Shown here piece by piece: positions 54,946-62,956 of a stretch of DNA of 64,000 bases (the first letter of the stretch is position 1; each line of letters begins with the position of its first letter). This DNA is from Flavobacteriales bacterium ALC-1 (GTDB taxonomy: Bacteria; Bacteroidota; Bacteroidia; Flavobacteriales; Flavobacteriaceae), in NCBI GenBank assembly GCA_000171875.1, contig ABHI01000002.1, positions 372,001 to 436,000 of the forward strand, read 5' to 3'. Below the pieces are notes generated by a model, which had not been told where the DNA came from, ran no database searches, and saw nothing but the letters and a program-made list of their open reading frames with translations. Both the position numbers and the translations under genes were made by a program.

Positions 54946-55179
54946 ATGAGTAAATCAATTTTTTATCACGCGGGTTGTTCTGTATGTGTAAGCGCAGAAC
55001 ACGATATTATTAATCTAGTTGGAAAAGACAAGCTTGAACTTGTTAATATTGGAGAGACTAGAAATAGAATAGCAGAAGCAGAACAAGCAGGAGTAAAATC
55101 TGTTCCAGCTTTAGTAACTACAAACGGAAATGTACTTCATATAAACTTTGGAGCTTCGATGGAGGATGTTAAAGGCTAA
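54946..55179 (+). CDS. Small thioredoxin/glutaredoxin-like protein with CxxC
   Basis: A 77-residue protein with the thioredoxin-fold start SIFYHAGCSVC (Cys11 and Cys14), then a central VKSVPALVT with the cis-Pro that marks the fold. It is short for thioredoxin and close to the size of glutaredoxin-like proteins. No signal peptide, so cytosolic. It is the first gene of a run sharing the TTAGGAnTCCTAA palindrome with a MarR regulator. A role in thiol or redox handling is likely; the partner is unknown. Confidence 0.82.
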   Translation: MSKSIFYHAGCSVCVSAEHDIINLVGKDKLELVNIGETRNRIAEAEQAGVKSVPALVTTNGNVLHINFGASMEDVKG

Positions 55180-55197
55180 TTTTTTTAAACAACAAAG

Positions 55198-55210
55198 TTA
55201 GGATTCCTAA
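55198..55210. promoter_or_regulatory. Operator site 2, TTAGGATTCCTAA
   Basis: A perfect 6-1-6 palindrome lies 16 bases before the ATG at 55227 and matches site 1 except for the centre base. It sits in the short gap between two genes, so it may control an internal promoter or act as a roadblock. Confidence 0.55.
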
Positions 55211-55226
55211 TAAAAAAGATAAAACA

Positions 55227-55949
55227 ATGAAGAATCAAATTTATATACTAATCGCATTGGTTTTAATTTCAAATTACTCATGCGCACAAGAAAGTGAATA
55301 TAATTCTGATAATTTTAAGATTCAGAATGTAGAAGTGAAACATAATAATGAATTATCACTTACCATTTGGAGTATTAATGTTAAAGGCGTCGCAGGACAA
55401 ACAATTCCTAAAGAAGCAGGTCAACTTGATGGAGCTCCAGTTTTAGGTTATGTATTTCCTACTAATCTAAAACCAGAGGATGTTGGATTTAGTAAGACTG
55501 AAGGCATAGTAGCCTTGGCTTTAACTTCTCATCCAGATTTTGATGACACACCGCTATGGGATGAAAATAGTGATAATGTATACAATAATGATGGAGTAAT
55601 TTGGCATCCACATTGGGTGATTTTAACTAAAGATGAGCGTGTTAAAGGTGGTTTGGCTGTAAAACAATTTAGAAAAGAAGATGAAAATGTGATTTTACCA
55701 CCTACTAATCCTGGAATGCCAATGTATATGGACTCTCCAGGTTATGCTGTAACAACTGATGGTTCAATAATAAAGGTGGTAGTACCAGATTATAGAATCA
55801 GTCATAAAGTCAATTTTAAATATGATGGAGTTGCAGCATTTATGAAAGTAAATACAAGTAATGATGAACTACCTATGCTAGGAGTATATGATGTATTTAG
55901 TGTAGCAAGTGGTGATTTATCGTTGCCTTATTCTGTAAAAGAAGATTAA
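55227..55949 (+). CDS. Exported protein of unknown function
   Basis: A 240-residue product with a signal peptide ending NYSCAQ; Cys20 could be a lipidation site or lie just before signal peptidase cleavage. The mature part looks like a beta-rich single domain with short conserved-looking blocks: TIWSINVKGVAGQTIP, GAPVLGYVFPTNLKPEDVGF, HPDFDDTPLWDE, GVIWHPHWVILTKDER and NPGMPMYMDSPGYAV. Several His/Asp pairs (HPDFDD, WHPHW) could bind a metal. No family recognised. It shares one base with the following DUF2024 gene and lies in the MarR-linked regulon. Confidence 0.75.
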   Translation: MKNQIYILIALVLISNYSCAQESEYNSDNFKIQNVEVKHNNELSLTIWSINVKGVAGQTIPKEAGQLDGAPVLGYVFPTNLKPEDVGFSKTEGIVALALTSHPDFDDTPLWDENSDNVYNNDGVIWHPHWVILTKDERVKGGLAVKQFRKEDENVILPPTNPGMPMYMDSPGYAVTTDGSIIKVVVPDYRISHKVNFKYDGVAAFMKVNTSNDELPMLGVYDVFSVASGDLSLPYSVKED

Positions 55950-56212
55950 TGAAAGTTTCAGTTTGGGATACATATGTATTAAGAGAAGATGGCAAGCAAA
56001 TGCATTTTGATATTGTTGTGCCTAGTAGTTTAACAGATGAAATCACCATTTTTAATTTTGGAAAATCCTATTTAAAAGATAAGTCTTTTGGAACTAAAGA
56101 TTTAACTTCAAAAGAGTGTAAATTCTGTCATATAGAACATGCTTCTGATGAAATTATAAGCACAATTAATAAAAATGGGTTTTATATAATTGAAATAGAA
56201 AATTGCAATTAA
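55949..56212 (+). CDS. DUF2024 family protein
   Basis: An 87-residue cytosolic protein. It starts MKVSVWDTYVLREDGKQMHF, the DUF2024 pattern, and has KECKFCHIEHA (Cys57, Cys60, His61, His64), a possible metal-binding or thiol site. The length is standard. The ATG overlaps the stop of the preceding gene (TAATG), so translation is probably coupled. No function is known for the family. The Cys/His block fits the thiol theme of this small cluster. Confidence 0.85.
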   Translation: MKVSVWDTYVLREDGKQMHFDIVVPSSLTDEITIFNFGKSYLKDKSFGTKDLTSKECKFCHIEHASDEIISTINKNGFYIIEIENCN

Positions 56213-56217
56213 TATAA

Positions 56218-56261
56218 TTAGGATTGCTAACTTTACCTGTCGTATATTTTATACGACAGGT
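56218..56261 (+). promoter_or_regulatory. Operator site 3, promoter and perfect hairpin upstream of the MarR gene
   Basis: TTAGGATTGCTAA (56218-56230) matches the two other palindromes with one change and overlaps a -7-like TAACTTTA (56228-56235). Directly after it is a perfect 12-base inverted repeat ACCTGTCGTATA/TATACGACAGGT with a 3-base loop (56235-56261), 15 bases before the ATG. This second dyad may be an operator for the MarR dimer itself or, with the T run that follows, a terminator for the genes upstream. Confidence 0.55.
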
Positions 56262-56276
56262 AATTTTTTAAATTGT

Positions 56277-56879
56277 ATGAGTGACTTTAATCCAAAATAT
56301 CAAATAGATAATGTGACCAGTAAGGTTGTTGCAGGTTTAGAGCGTATTTCTGAAGCGTATAAAGTGCTTTTATGGGAAAAAGCGAAGTTGTTGGGTTTGA
56401 GTCCTATTCAAATACAGATTTTAATATTTGTAAGTTATCATTCTCAAAATTTATGTAATGTAAGTCATCTGGCGAAAGAATTTAACCTTACAAAGCCTAC
56501 AATTAGTGATGCAATTAGAGTATTGCTAAAAAAAGAACTTATCATTAAAACATTTCCAAGTACAGATAGTAGAAGCTACGCTGTGCAACTTACAGTATCA
56601 GGAAAAAAAGTAGTTAAAGAAACCGAGCATTTTGCGGATCCTATAAAACAGGAATTAAACACACTTAGCAACTCAGAACAAGAGAGTTTATTTGAATCTA
56701 TTTATCAGTTGATTTTTAAATTAAATCAAGTAGGAATATTATCTGTACAACGCACCTGTTTAGGTTGTCGTTTTTATGAAGAAAAGGGGAGTCAATCGTA
56801 TTGTAACTTATTAGAAAAAGCACTAAAGAGTAACGATATTAGAATTGATTGTGATGAATTTCAATTAAAAAAAATATAA
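56277..56879 (+). CDS. MarR-family regulator with a four-Cys C-terminal tail
   Basis: A 200-residue protein, longer than typical MarR (about 145). Residues ~15-155 are the MarR winged-helix dimer, with NVSHLAKEFNLTKPTISDAIRV as the DNA-reading helices and STDSRSYAVQLT as the wing. The added tail has Cys161-x2-Cys164, Cys176 and Cys192 (TCLGCRF, YCNLL, RIDCDEF), a spacing that could hold an iron-sulfur cluster or zinc. It probably senses a redox or metal signal and controls itself and the thiol-protein genes upstream, all of which carry the TTAGGAnTCCTAA palindrome. This regulation is inferred. The SRPBCC gene follows 3 bases later. Confidence 0.88.
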   Translation: MSDFNPKYQIDNVTSKVVAGLERISEAYKVLLWEKAKLLGLSPIQIQILIFVSYHSQNLCNVSHLAKEFNLTKPTISDAIRVLLKKELIIKTFPSTDSRSYAVQLTVSGKKVVKETEHFADPIKQELNTLSNSEQESLFESIYQLIFKLNQVGILSVQRTCLGCRFYEEKGSQSYCNLLEKALKSNDIRIDCDEFQLKKI

Positions 56880-56882
56880 ACT

Positions 56883-57311
56883 ATGAACCATTCCATATAC
56901 TTCAATTTTATAATTAAAAGTGATAAGCAGAGTGTTTATAAAGCGGTTTCAGAACCAGAACATCTTGAAAAATGGTGGCCTTTAAAATGCACAGGAATTC
57001 CGCAAGTAGGGCAAGAATACAATTTTAATTTTACAGATGAATATGATTGGTATGCTGAAGTAAAGAGTTGTAAGCAATGGGATCATATTCATTATAAGAT
57101 GACAAAATCTGATGATGATTGGAATCCGACGACCTTTGGTTTTAAACTAAAAGAAAAAGAAAGTGGCATCTGTCTTAATTTCTTTCATGAAGACTGGCCA
57201 GAATGCAATTCGGAATTTAAACATTCCTCTTTCTGCTGGGCAATGTTACTAAACGCATTAAAAGATTATTTGGAAAAAGGAATAATTATTCCGTTTGAGG
57301 ATAGGAGCTAA
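56883..57311 (+). CDS. SRPBCC (AHSA1/START-like) family protein
   Basis: A 142-residue protein with the family pattern FNFIIKSDKQSVYKAVSEPEHLEKWWP at the start, central WYAEVKSCKQWDHIHYKM, and a C-terminal helix FCWAMLLNALKDYLEKG. These proteins form a hydrophobic cup that binds lipids or other small ligands. It is probably co-transcribed with the MarR gene. The end overlaps the convergent GT2 gene by 4 bases. Ligand unknown. Confidence 0.88.
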   Translation: MNHSIYFNFIIKSDKQSVYKAVSEPEHLEKWWPLKCTGIPQVGQEYNFNFTDEYDWYAEVKSCKQWDHIHYKMTKSDDDWNPTTFGFKLKEKESGICLNFFHEDWPECNSEFKHSSFCWAMLLNALKDYLEKGIIIPFEDRS

Positions 57312-58801
57312 ACTTTAGAGCTTAACGACTTAAAAAACACATAGCCAAAGCCAATAAATAGCATCAGGTGAAATGGAAACAAACCAAAATCACCACCTTG
57401 ATCACCTACAACAAATGCACTATACAATCCAAAACCAAAATATAGCATTAAAAGTCCTTCGATAATAACATTAGGGGATAATTTTTTTCTAAGGTATTTG
57501 TTGTTTTTCCAATTGTCTTTAAACTTTTTGACATTAAATTTTGGTGTACGCACAAACTCACTTTTCTTGCCTATATGTCCTTCAATAACAGCTATAGAAT
57601 TGTGTAATGAAAAGCCCATAGCTATTGAGAAAAAAGTAAGGAACATACCAATATAACCAAAGAATTTTTTAAAACCACTTCCATATATGTTTCGGTACAT
57701 AAACCAGTAGCAAACAAAGAATATAATGGTACTCATTACAAAGAAACTCATGACATAAAAGTAATTTCTTAGATGCGCATATTCATTCTTTATATAAAGC
57801 ATAGGAATGCTCAAAATAGCAACTGTAAATATACTTAAAAACATGGTACTATTCAATAAATGAAGTAAACCATGAATTTTAGTTTTTGTCGAAATATTCT
57901 CAGATTTAACCACACGCTTTAGCATCTTTCTAAAGTTCTCAGCACCACCTTTATTCCAACGGAATTGTTGTGAACGTGCAGCGCTAATGACTATAGGTAG
58001 TTCAGCAGGAGTTTCAACATCTTCAAGATATTTGAATTCCCAATTCTTAAGTTGAGCTCTATAACTTAAATCTAAATCTTCAGTCAATGTATCACCTTCC
58101 CAATTACCAGCATCAATAATGCAGTCTTTTCTCCAAACACCAGCTGTACCATTAAAATTGATAAAATGGCCTTTGCTATTTCTACCAACTTGTTCTAAGG
58201 TAAAATGTGCGTCAAGAGCAAAAGCTTGTATTTTGGTAAGTATAGAGTAGTTTCTATTAATATGTCCCCAACGTGTTTGTACAACACCAATTTTTTCATT
58301 TTTAAAATAAGGAATCGTACGTTTTAACCAATTTGGTTGTGGTAAAAAGTCAGCATCAAAAATGGCAATAAATTCACCTTTTGCAATTTTTAAACCTTCT
58401 TTAAGCGCACCAGCTTTAAAACCGCTTCGATCAGTTCTGGTCATATGCTTGATATCTAATCCGGTAGCCGCTAATTTTTCAATATGAGCTTTTGTAGTTG
58501 TAACTGTTTCGTCTGTAGAATCATCTAATACTTGAATTTCTAACTTATCTTTTGGGTATTCTATCAATGCAATATTATCTAACAAACGTTCCATAACATA
58601 CATTTCGTTAAAAACTGGTAATTGAATAGTAACGTATGGAGTTTCAGTAGGATTAGATAAATCGAATGTGTCACATTCGTCTCTTTTCTTTTTAGATGAT
58701 AAATAATTATATAACAGGTTTAATTGCGCCAGAGCATACATAAAGATAAGCACAATGGCAATGGTGTAAATAACAATGATGAGGTATTGTATATATATCA
58801 C
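57308..58801 (-). CDS. GT2 family membrane glycosyltransferase, cellulose-synthase-like
   Basis: A 497-residue processive-type GT2. An N-terminal membrane helix (residues ~5-30) precedes the catalytic domain: VTIQLPVFNE, IQVLDDSTDET, AIFDADFLP (DxD), GTAGVWRKDCI, LTEDLDLSYRA (base) and the acceptor motif QQFRWNKGG. At least four membrane helices follow. This layout fits bacterial cellulose synthase-like or ceramide-glucosyltransferase-like enzymes. Product unknown. It overlaps the upstream GT2 gene by 4 bases and is the last gene of the redox-glycosyltransferase operon. Confidence 0.9.
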   Translation of the reverse strand: MIYIQYLIIVIYTIAIVLIFMYALAQLNLLYNYLSSKKKRDECDTFDLSNPTETPYVTIQLPVFNEMYVMERLLDNIALIEYPKDKLEIQVLDDSTDETVTTTKAHIEKLAATGLDIKHMTRTDRSGFKAGALKEGLKIAKGEFIAIFDADFLPQPNWLKRTIPYFKNEKIGVVQTRWGHINRNYSILTKIQAFALDAHFTLEQVGRNSKGHFINFNGTAGVWRKDCIIDAGNWEGDTLTEDLDLSYRAQLKNWEFKYLEDVETPAELPIVISAARSQQFRWNKGGAENFRKMLKRVVKSENISTKTKIHGLLHLLNSTMFLSIFTVAILSIPMLYIKNEYAHLRNYFYVMSFFVMSTIIFFVCYWFMYRNIYGSGFKKFFGYIGMFLTFFSIAMGFSLHNSIAVIEGHIGKKSEFVRTPKFNVKKFKDNWKNNKYLRKKLSPNVIIEGLLMLYFGFGLYSAFVVGDQGGDFGLFPFHLMLFIGFGYVFFKSLSSKV

Positions 58802-59493
58802 TTAAAACTGTATTTAAAAATCCATGTCAAGATTTTTACGCCTGCAAAGATAGCTCCTTTTATGGTTCCTGAAACTTTTGAGACACCTATTCTGTTTCTA
58901 TAATTAACTGGAATTTCTTTGTAACTCAATTTTTGCTTTAGTACTTTTAATTGCATTTCTACGGTCCAGCCATAAGTTTTGTCTTCCATTTTAAGAGCTA
59001 AAAGCGAATCATATTTTATAGCTCTAAAAGGGCCTAAATCTGTGAACGTTGATCTAAAAAACAATTTCATTAAACTGGTTGCTAGCCAATTACCAAAAAT
59101 TTGAGGTTTGGTCATTGAACCCTCTTCGCGTAATTCTTTAACACGTGCGCCAACTACAAAATCAATATTCTCATCAATTATGGGTTGCACTATTTTGGTT
59201 AACTCTTCAGGAAAATCACTGTAATCACCATCTAAAAACACGATAATATCTGGTCTTTCGGTGTATTCGAAATTAGCGACATATTCCATGCCTTTTAAAC
59301 AGGCATAACCATAACCTTTTTGGTGTTCCACTAAAACAGTAGCACCAGCGTTTTGAGCATTGGTTTCTGTATTGTCAGTCGAATTATTACTCACAACAAC
59401 AACCTCTTCAACACTATTAGGAATGTCTTTAATAACAAGAGGAATAGATTCTTCTTCGTTATAAGCAGGAATGATAACTACGATTTTGGTCAT
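58798..59493 (-). CDS. GT2 family glycosyltransferase, dolichol-phosphate-mannose-synthase-like
   Basis: A 231-residue GT-A enzyme: VIIPAYNEEESIP at the start, VVSNNSTDNTE, HQKGYGYACLKGMEY, VFLDGDYSDFPEE (DxD-like) and FTDLGPFRAIKYDSLL. The C-terminal end is only weakly hydrophobic, with no strong membrane helix. It likely transfers a sugar from a nucleotide sugar to a polyprenyl phosphate. The product could feed the membrane GT2 encoded next (4-base overlap) or another enzyme. Confidence 0.9.
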   Translation of the reverse strand: MTKIVVIIPAYNEEESIPLVIKDIPNSVEEVVVVSNNSTDNTETNAQNAGATVLVEHQKGYGYACLKGMEYVANFEYTERPDIIVFLDGDYSDFPEELTKIVQPIIDENIDFVVGARVKELREEGSMTKPQIFGNWLATSLMKLFFRSTFTDLGPFRAIKYDSLLALKMEDKTYGWTVEMQLKVLKQKLSYKEIPVNYRNRIGVSKVSGTIKGAIFAGVKILTWIFKYSFK

Positions 59494-59963
59494 TAATTTA
59501 AATCTGATAGTTTGTTTTCTTTCTTAAATGACTTAAAATCCGTCCATTCCTTAATTCGCTTTCCTTTAGAATATTTCACTGCAGAAGTCAATTTTTCATT
59601 TTTATACATTAAGCAATATCCATTTTTCTGATTGTCTCTTACTTGACATTTATGGTTTATTTTACCTTTTTCGTCATAAAACAACCACCATTTTGTTTTT
59701 TTATCATTTTTAAAATGACCTTCACTTTCCTTTTTTCCATTTAAACTATAGAGTTTCCAAAATTTAATGCGCTGGTTATTCTTATAATGACCCTCAGATT
59801 TGATATTACCATTTTCATAATATGTTCTCCAATATTTGGTTTTTTTGCCATTTTCAATCCAGCCACAAGATTTTAGTTTACCATTATCAAAATAATTTTT
59901 TTGATAGTTTTTCTGCGCAATCGCAAAACTACAAATAAGAGAGAAAATAAAAACTAATCGCAT
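59493..59963 (-). CDS. Secreted MORN-repeat (YwqK-like) protein
   Basis: A 156-residue product with signal peptide ending SFAIAQ. Five to six MORN-like units follow, for example YYENGNIKSEGHYKNNQRIK, YSLNGKKESEGHFKNDKKTK and YDEKGKINHKCQVRDNQK. Proteins of this form are often labelled YwqK antitoxins, but no toxin gene is adjacent. It shares one base with each neighbouring gene and so belongs to the operon. Probably a periplasmic or surface structural repeat protein. Confidence 0.85.
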   Translation of the reverse strand: MRLVFIFSLICSFAIAQKNYQKNYFDNGKLKSCGWIENGKKTKYWRTYYENGNIKSEGHYKNNQRIKFWKLYSLNGKKESEGHFKNDKKTKWWLFYDEKGKINHKCQVRDNQKNGYCLMYKNEKLTSAVKYSKGKRIKEWTDFKSFKKENKLSDLN

Positions 59964-61552
59964 TACTTTTGATTTACAAGTTCCATTAAGTCAACATCGT
60001 TTCCTAATAAAACCTCAGTTGGATTAATTCGTCCTTTCATACTATCGTTTTCTAATTTTAATACACCTCTAGGGCAAACCGCAGAACAAATGCCACAACC
60101 AACACAACTAGAACGTACAATGTTTTCACCTTTTTGCGCATAGTGTCTTACATCAATACCCATCTCACAACTGTTAGAACAGTTACCACAAGAGATACAT
60201 TGACCACCATTTGTGGTAATTCTAAACTTAGAGAATAAACGTTGTTGAAAACCTAATATAGCAGCCATTGGACACCCGAAACGACACCATGAACGACTTC
60301 CTAAAATAGGGTAGAAGCCTGTGCCAATAACTCCTGAAAATATCGAGCCAATATATATGCCATAGGCAGACCTTAATGAACTTCCTTTAATGTAAAACAC
60401 GTTATCTGTTGTGCCAGTGAAATGCATGATGAGTAAAATAGCGATTACAGAAAATAGTCCTATAGCTCCATACTTGGCATCTTTTCCAAGTTCTTTACCT
60501 CTGAAGAACATTACTAATGCAAATACTAAGGTTAAAAAGCCTATAACTAATGTAATGAATAGTCCTCTAGTCAGCCAAAAATCATTTTTATCATAACCTA
60601 AATAAGTGTAGACCATAGCTGTAGTCATAACCACAGAAAAAACTAGCACCAAATGAATTAACCAACGTTCAATCTTCCAAGCTGACATTTTTTTAGAAGA
60701 GAGGTGCCTAAAAGAGTCTCCAGCTGTTTCGGCTAGCCCTCCACAACCACAGACCCAAGAACAATACCATCTTTTCCCATATTTATAGGTTAAGATTGGT
60801 GATATAACAAATATGGTTATGATGCCAAAAAGGATTAAAGCTAATCCAATATTACCATTAGACAGAAACCCGTTTACAGACCATTCGTCAAAAATATAAT
60901 AGTTTAATGGCCACATAGATTTAAGATCGTAGTATGGTAAATCACTATTCATAACATACATGAATTCTGGAATCAAAAAAGCAAAGCCTAACTGAAAGAA
61001 CATTACAGAAACAGTTCGTATTTGTTGGTAACGATTGTGTCTGTATTTTAGAATAAATTTATATCCAAAAGCTAAAATTGCAATGGTGTAAAGTGTACCA
61101 TATACAAACCATTGACTTGCATTTCTGCCACTTAATAATTGACTTAAAGGGTCAAATAAACTGATTAAGCCTGTGTTTTCAGCTCCATCTTTTCCTAAGC
61201 CTAAGAAATGAGGGTAGAAGTAAAGCACAATATAAAATCCGGTAAGAATAAGACCTAGAACCCAACCCCAAACTCCACGTGATGAAATGGATTTAAACCA
61301 TTGTCCATCGTTTTTTATACCTTCTAATTTGGTAAGATAAGCTTCTCTAGAATAGATAATCGTTCCTAAAGCAATAGAAACAAGAGATAATGTTAAAAAC
61401 AAACCTTTGTTTGGAAAGTTGGTATTGAAAAGTGCTAACACTAATATAATCAGACCAATAATTCCAATAGCTAAAGCTACTTTTTGTTTTGTTGTAATAT
61501 CTAAAGCATCTGGTTTTGCTAAAGACATACTATGATTTAATTTATTACTCAT
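59963..61552 (-). CDS. Membrane polyferredoxin (NapH/NosR-like 4Fe-4S protein)
   Basis: A 529-residue protein with about nine or ten membrane segments. Cys motifs are KRWYCSWVCGCGGL and SWCRFGCPM, membrane-edge clusters as in NapH/NosR/CcoG-type proteins. The C-terminal part has two 4Fe-4S sets: GGQCISCGNCSNSCEMG and SSCVGCGICSAVCPRG. It should carry electrons across or along the cytoplasmic membrane. The upstream FAD oxidoreductase gene ends 2 bases before it and is the likely electron donor. Terminal acceptor unknown. Confidence 0.9.
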   Translation of the reverse strand: MSNKLNHSMSLAKPDALDITTKQKVALAIGIIGLIILVLALFNTNFPNKGLFLTLSLVSIALGTIIYSREAYLTKLEGIKNDGQWFKSISSRGVWGWVLGLILTGFYIVLYFYPHFLGLGKDGAENTGLISLFDPLSQLLSGRNASQWFVYGTLYTIAILAFGYKFILKYRHNRYQQIRTVSVMFFQLGFAFLIPEFMYVMNSDLPYYDLKSMWPLNYYIFDEWSVNGFLSNGNIGLALILFGIITIFVISPILTYKYGKRWYCSWVCGCGGLAETAGDSFRHLSSKKMSAWKIERWLIHLVLVFSVVMTTAMVYTYLGYDKNDFWLTRGLFITLVIGFLTLVFALVMFFRGKELGKDAKYGAIGLFSVIAILLIMHFTGTTDNVFYIKGSSLRSAYGIYIGSIFSGVIGTGFYPILGSRSWCRFGCPMAAILGFQQRLFSKFRITTNGGQCISCGNCSNSCEMGIDVRHYAQKGENIVRSSCVGCGICSAVCPRGVLKLENDSMKGRINPTEVLLGNDVDLMELVNQK

Positions 61553-61554
61553 GT

Positions 61555-62859
61555 TTATACGGTTTGTAGTTGGTTATTGTAAGCTGATAAAATTTCATTT
61601 TCAAATTTCGAATAAAATTCAGGGTCAAAATTGGCTTCAGGAAGATGATTCATTACATAATCTACATCTCGCTTTTCTGTAAGCCATGTATCAAAAGTTT
61701 CATGACGCATTCTTATTCCAAAGGTATTAATACCCAAGAATTCTTTAGTGTCTTTATGGTATGCTACAGTGATGCATTTGGTGTCATCAGCATGTTTCCA
61801 ATGAAAATGTTGTTCGTGATCTGGTCGTCCTTTACCACCAAACACCCAACCATAAGTTTGATATTCAATATCCATAAACTTTGCAGAGTTAAACCAATGA
61901 CCTGGTTTATAAGCAATACGGTTTCCGCAAATGGTTTGCGCCAAGGTTTCTCCCATCATACGTCCCGTGTACCATACCGCTTCAATAGGTCTTCTGTTCC
62001 CAATTGGGTCGTGCTGTTCTGCACAATCTCCAATGGCATAAACATCAGGAATATTAGTTTCTAAATAGCGGTTGACTTTAACTCCACGGCCAGTTTCTAT
62101 TTCAGAATCTTTTATAAAATTAATATTTGGTGAAACACCAGCAGTAAGCCCAACCACATTACAATCTAGCTCTTCACCTGTTTCTTCAATGATTACAGAT
62201 TTTACCTTTCCGTTTTTATCTGATTTTATTTCTTTTAAATTAGTTGAAAGTCTTAAGTCGATATGATGATTTTTTATATGTCTATTAATCATTTCGCTTT
62301 CACCTTCTGGTAAAACACCATTCCAAAAACTCGATTCGCGTACTAAAAAGGTCACGGGAATACTTCTACTATTCAACATCTCGGCAAGTTCAATTCCTAT
62401 TAGTCCACCACCAACAATCACAGCACGTTTACATACGTCTTTATTAGGTGCATGTTTTTCGAGATTTTCTAAATCTTGTTTATGATACATACCCATTACA
62501 CCATCTAAATCTTGACCTGGCCAACCAAACTTATTAGGTTTACTTCCTGTGGCGATTACTAATTTATCGTATTGCAAAATATCTCCTTCAGCAAAATGAA
62601 GTGTCTTTGACTTGGTTTCAACAGTTTTTACATACCCTTTTTTGAGGTTAATTCTGTTCTTTTTCCAGAACCAATCTTCGTAAGGTTGGGTGTGTTCAAA
62701 CTTCATATGCCCCATATAAATGTACATTAAAGCTGTACGTGAGAAGAAGTAATCCGTTTCGGCAGAAACTATGGTGATCTTTTTATCGGAAAGTTTTCGG
62801 ATATGTCTAGCTAGTGTAACTCCAGAAATTCCGTTGCCTATAATGACGATGTGTTCCAT
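61555..62859 (-). CDS. NAD(P)H/FAD-dependent oxidoreductase
   Basis: A 434-residue two-dinucleotide-domain flavoprotein: IVIIGNGISGVTLARHIRK (FAD site at the start), KLVIATGSKPN, RAVIVGGGLIGIELAEML (NAD(P) site, ~residues 147-164) and VYAIGDCAEQHDP (second FAD contact). No redox-active CxxC is seen next to the FAD, so it is more like nitrite-reductase-type or ferredoxin-reductase-type enzymes than thioredoxin reductase. It is the first gene of the minus-strand operon and is probably the electron entry for the polyferredoxin. The upstream spacer holds a perfect 8-base inverted repeat AAGGTTTT/AAAACCTT (62893-62911), a possible operator. Confidence 0.9.
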   Translation of the reverse strand: MEHIVIIGNGISGVTLARHIRKLSDKKITIVSAETDYFFSRTALMYIYMGHMKFEHTQPYEDWFWKKNRINLKKGYVKTVETKSKTLHFAEGDILQYDKLVIATGSKPNKFGWPGQDLDGVMGMYHKQDLENLEKHAPNKDVCKRAVIVGGGLIGIELAEMLNSRSIPVTFLVRESSFWNGVLPEGESEMINRHIKNHHIDLRLSTNLKEIKSDKNGKVKSVIIEETGEELDCNVVGLTAGVSPNINFIKDSEIETGRGVKVNRYLETNIPDVYAIGDCAEQHDPIGNRRPIEAVWYTGRMMGETLAQTICGNRIAYKPGHWFNSAKFMDIEYQTYGWVFGGKGRPDHEQHFHWKHADDTKCITVAYHKDTKEFLGINTFGIRMRHETFDTWLTEKRDVDYVMNHLPEANFDPEFYSKFENEILSAYNNQLQTV

Positions 62860-62956
62860 ATAATATGTTTGGTATAGTTAGGCTTTATGTCGAAGGTTTT
62901 GTTAAAACCTTAAACAAGTAATCGATTTTCTTTAAATTTAGGCATAATTTTAAAGT

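Noticed and set aside
59493..59963. Toxin-antitoxin pair based on the YwqK label of the MORN-like protein
   Set aside because: The protein has a signal peptide and lies in a redox/glycosyltransferase operon. No toxin-like gene is adjacent.
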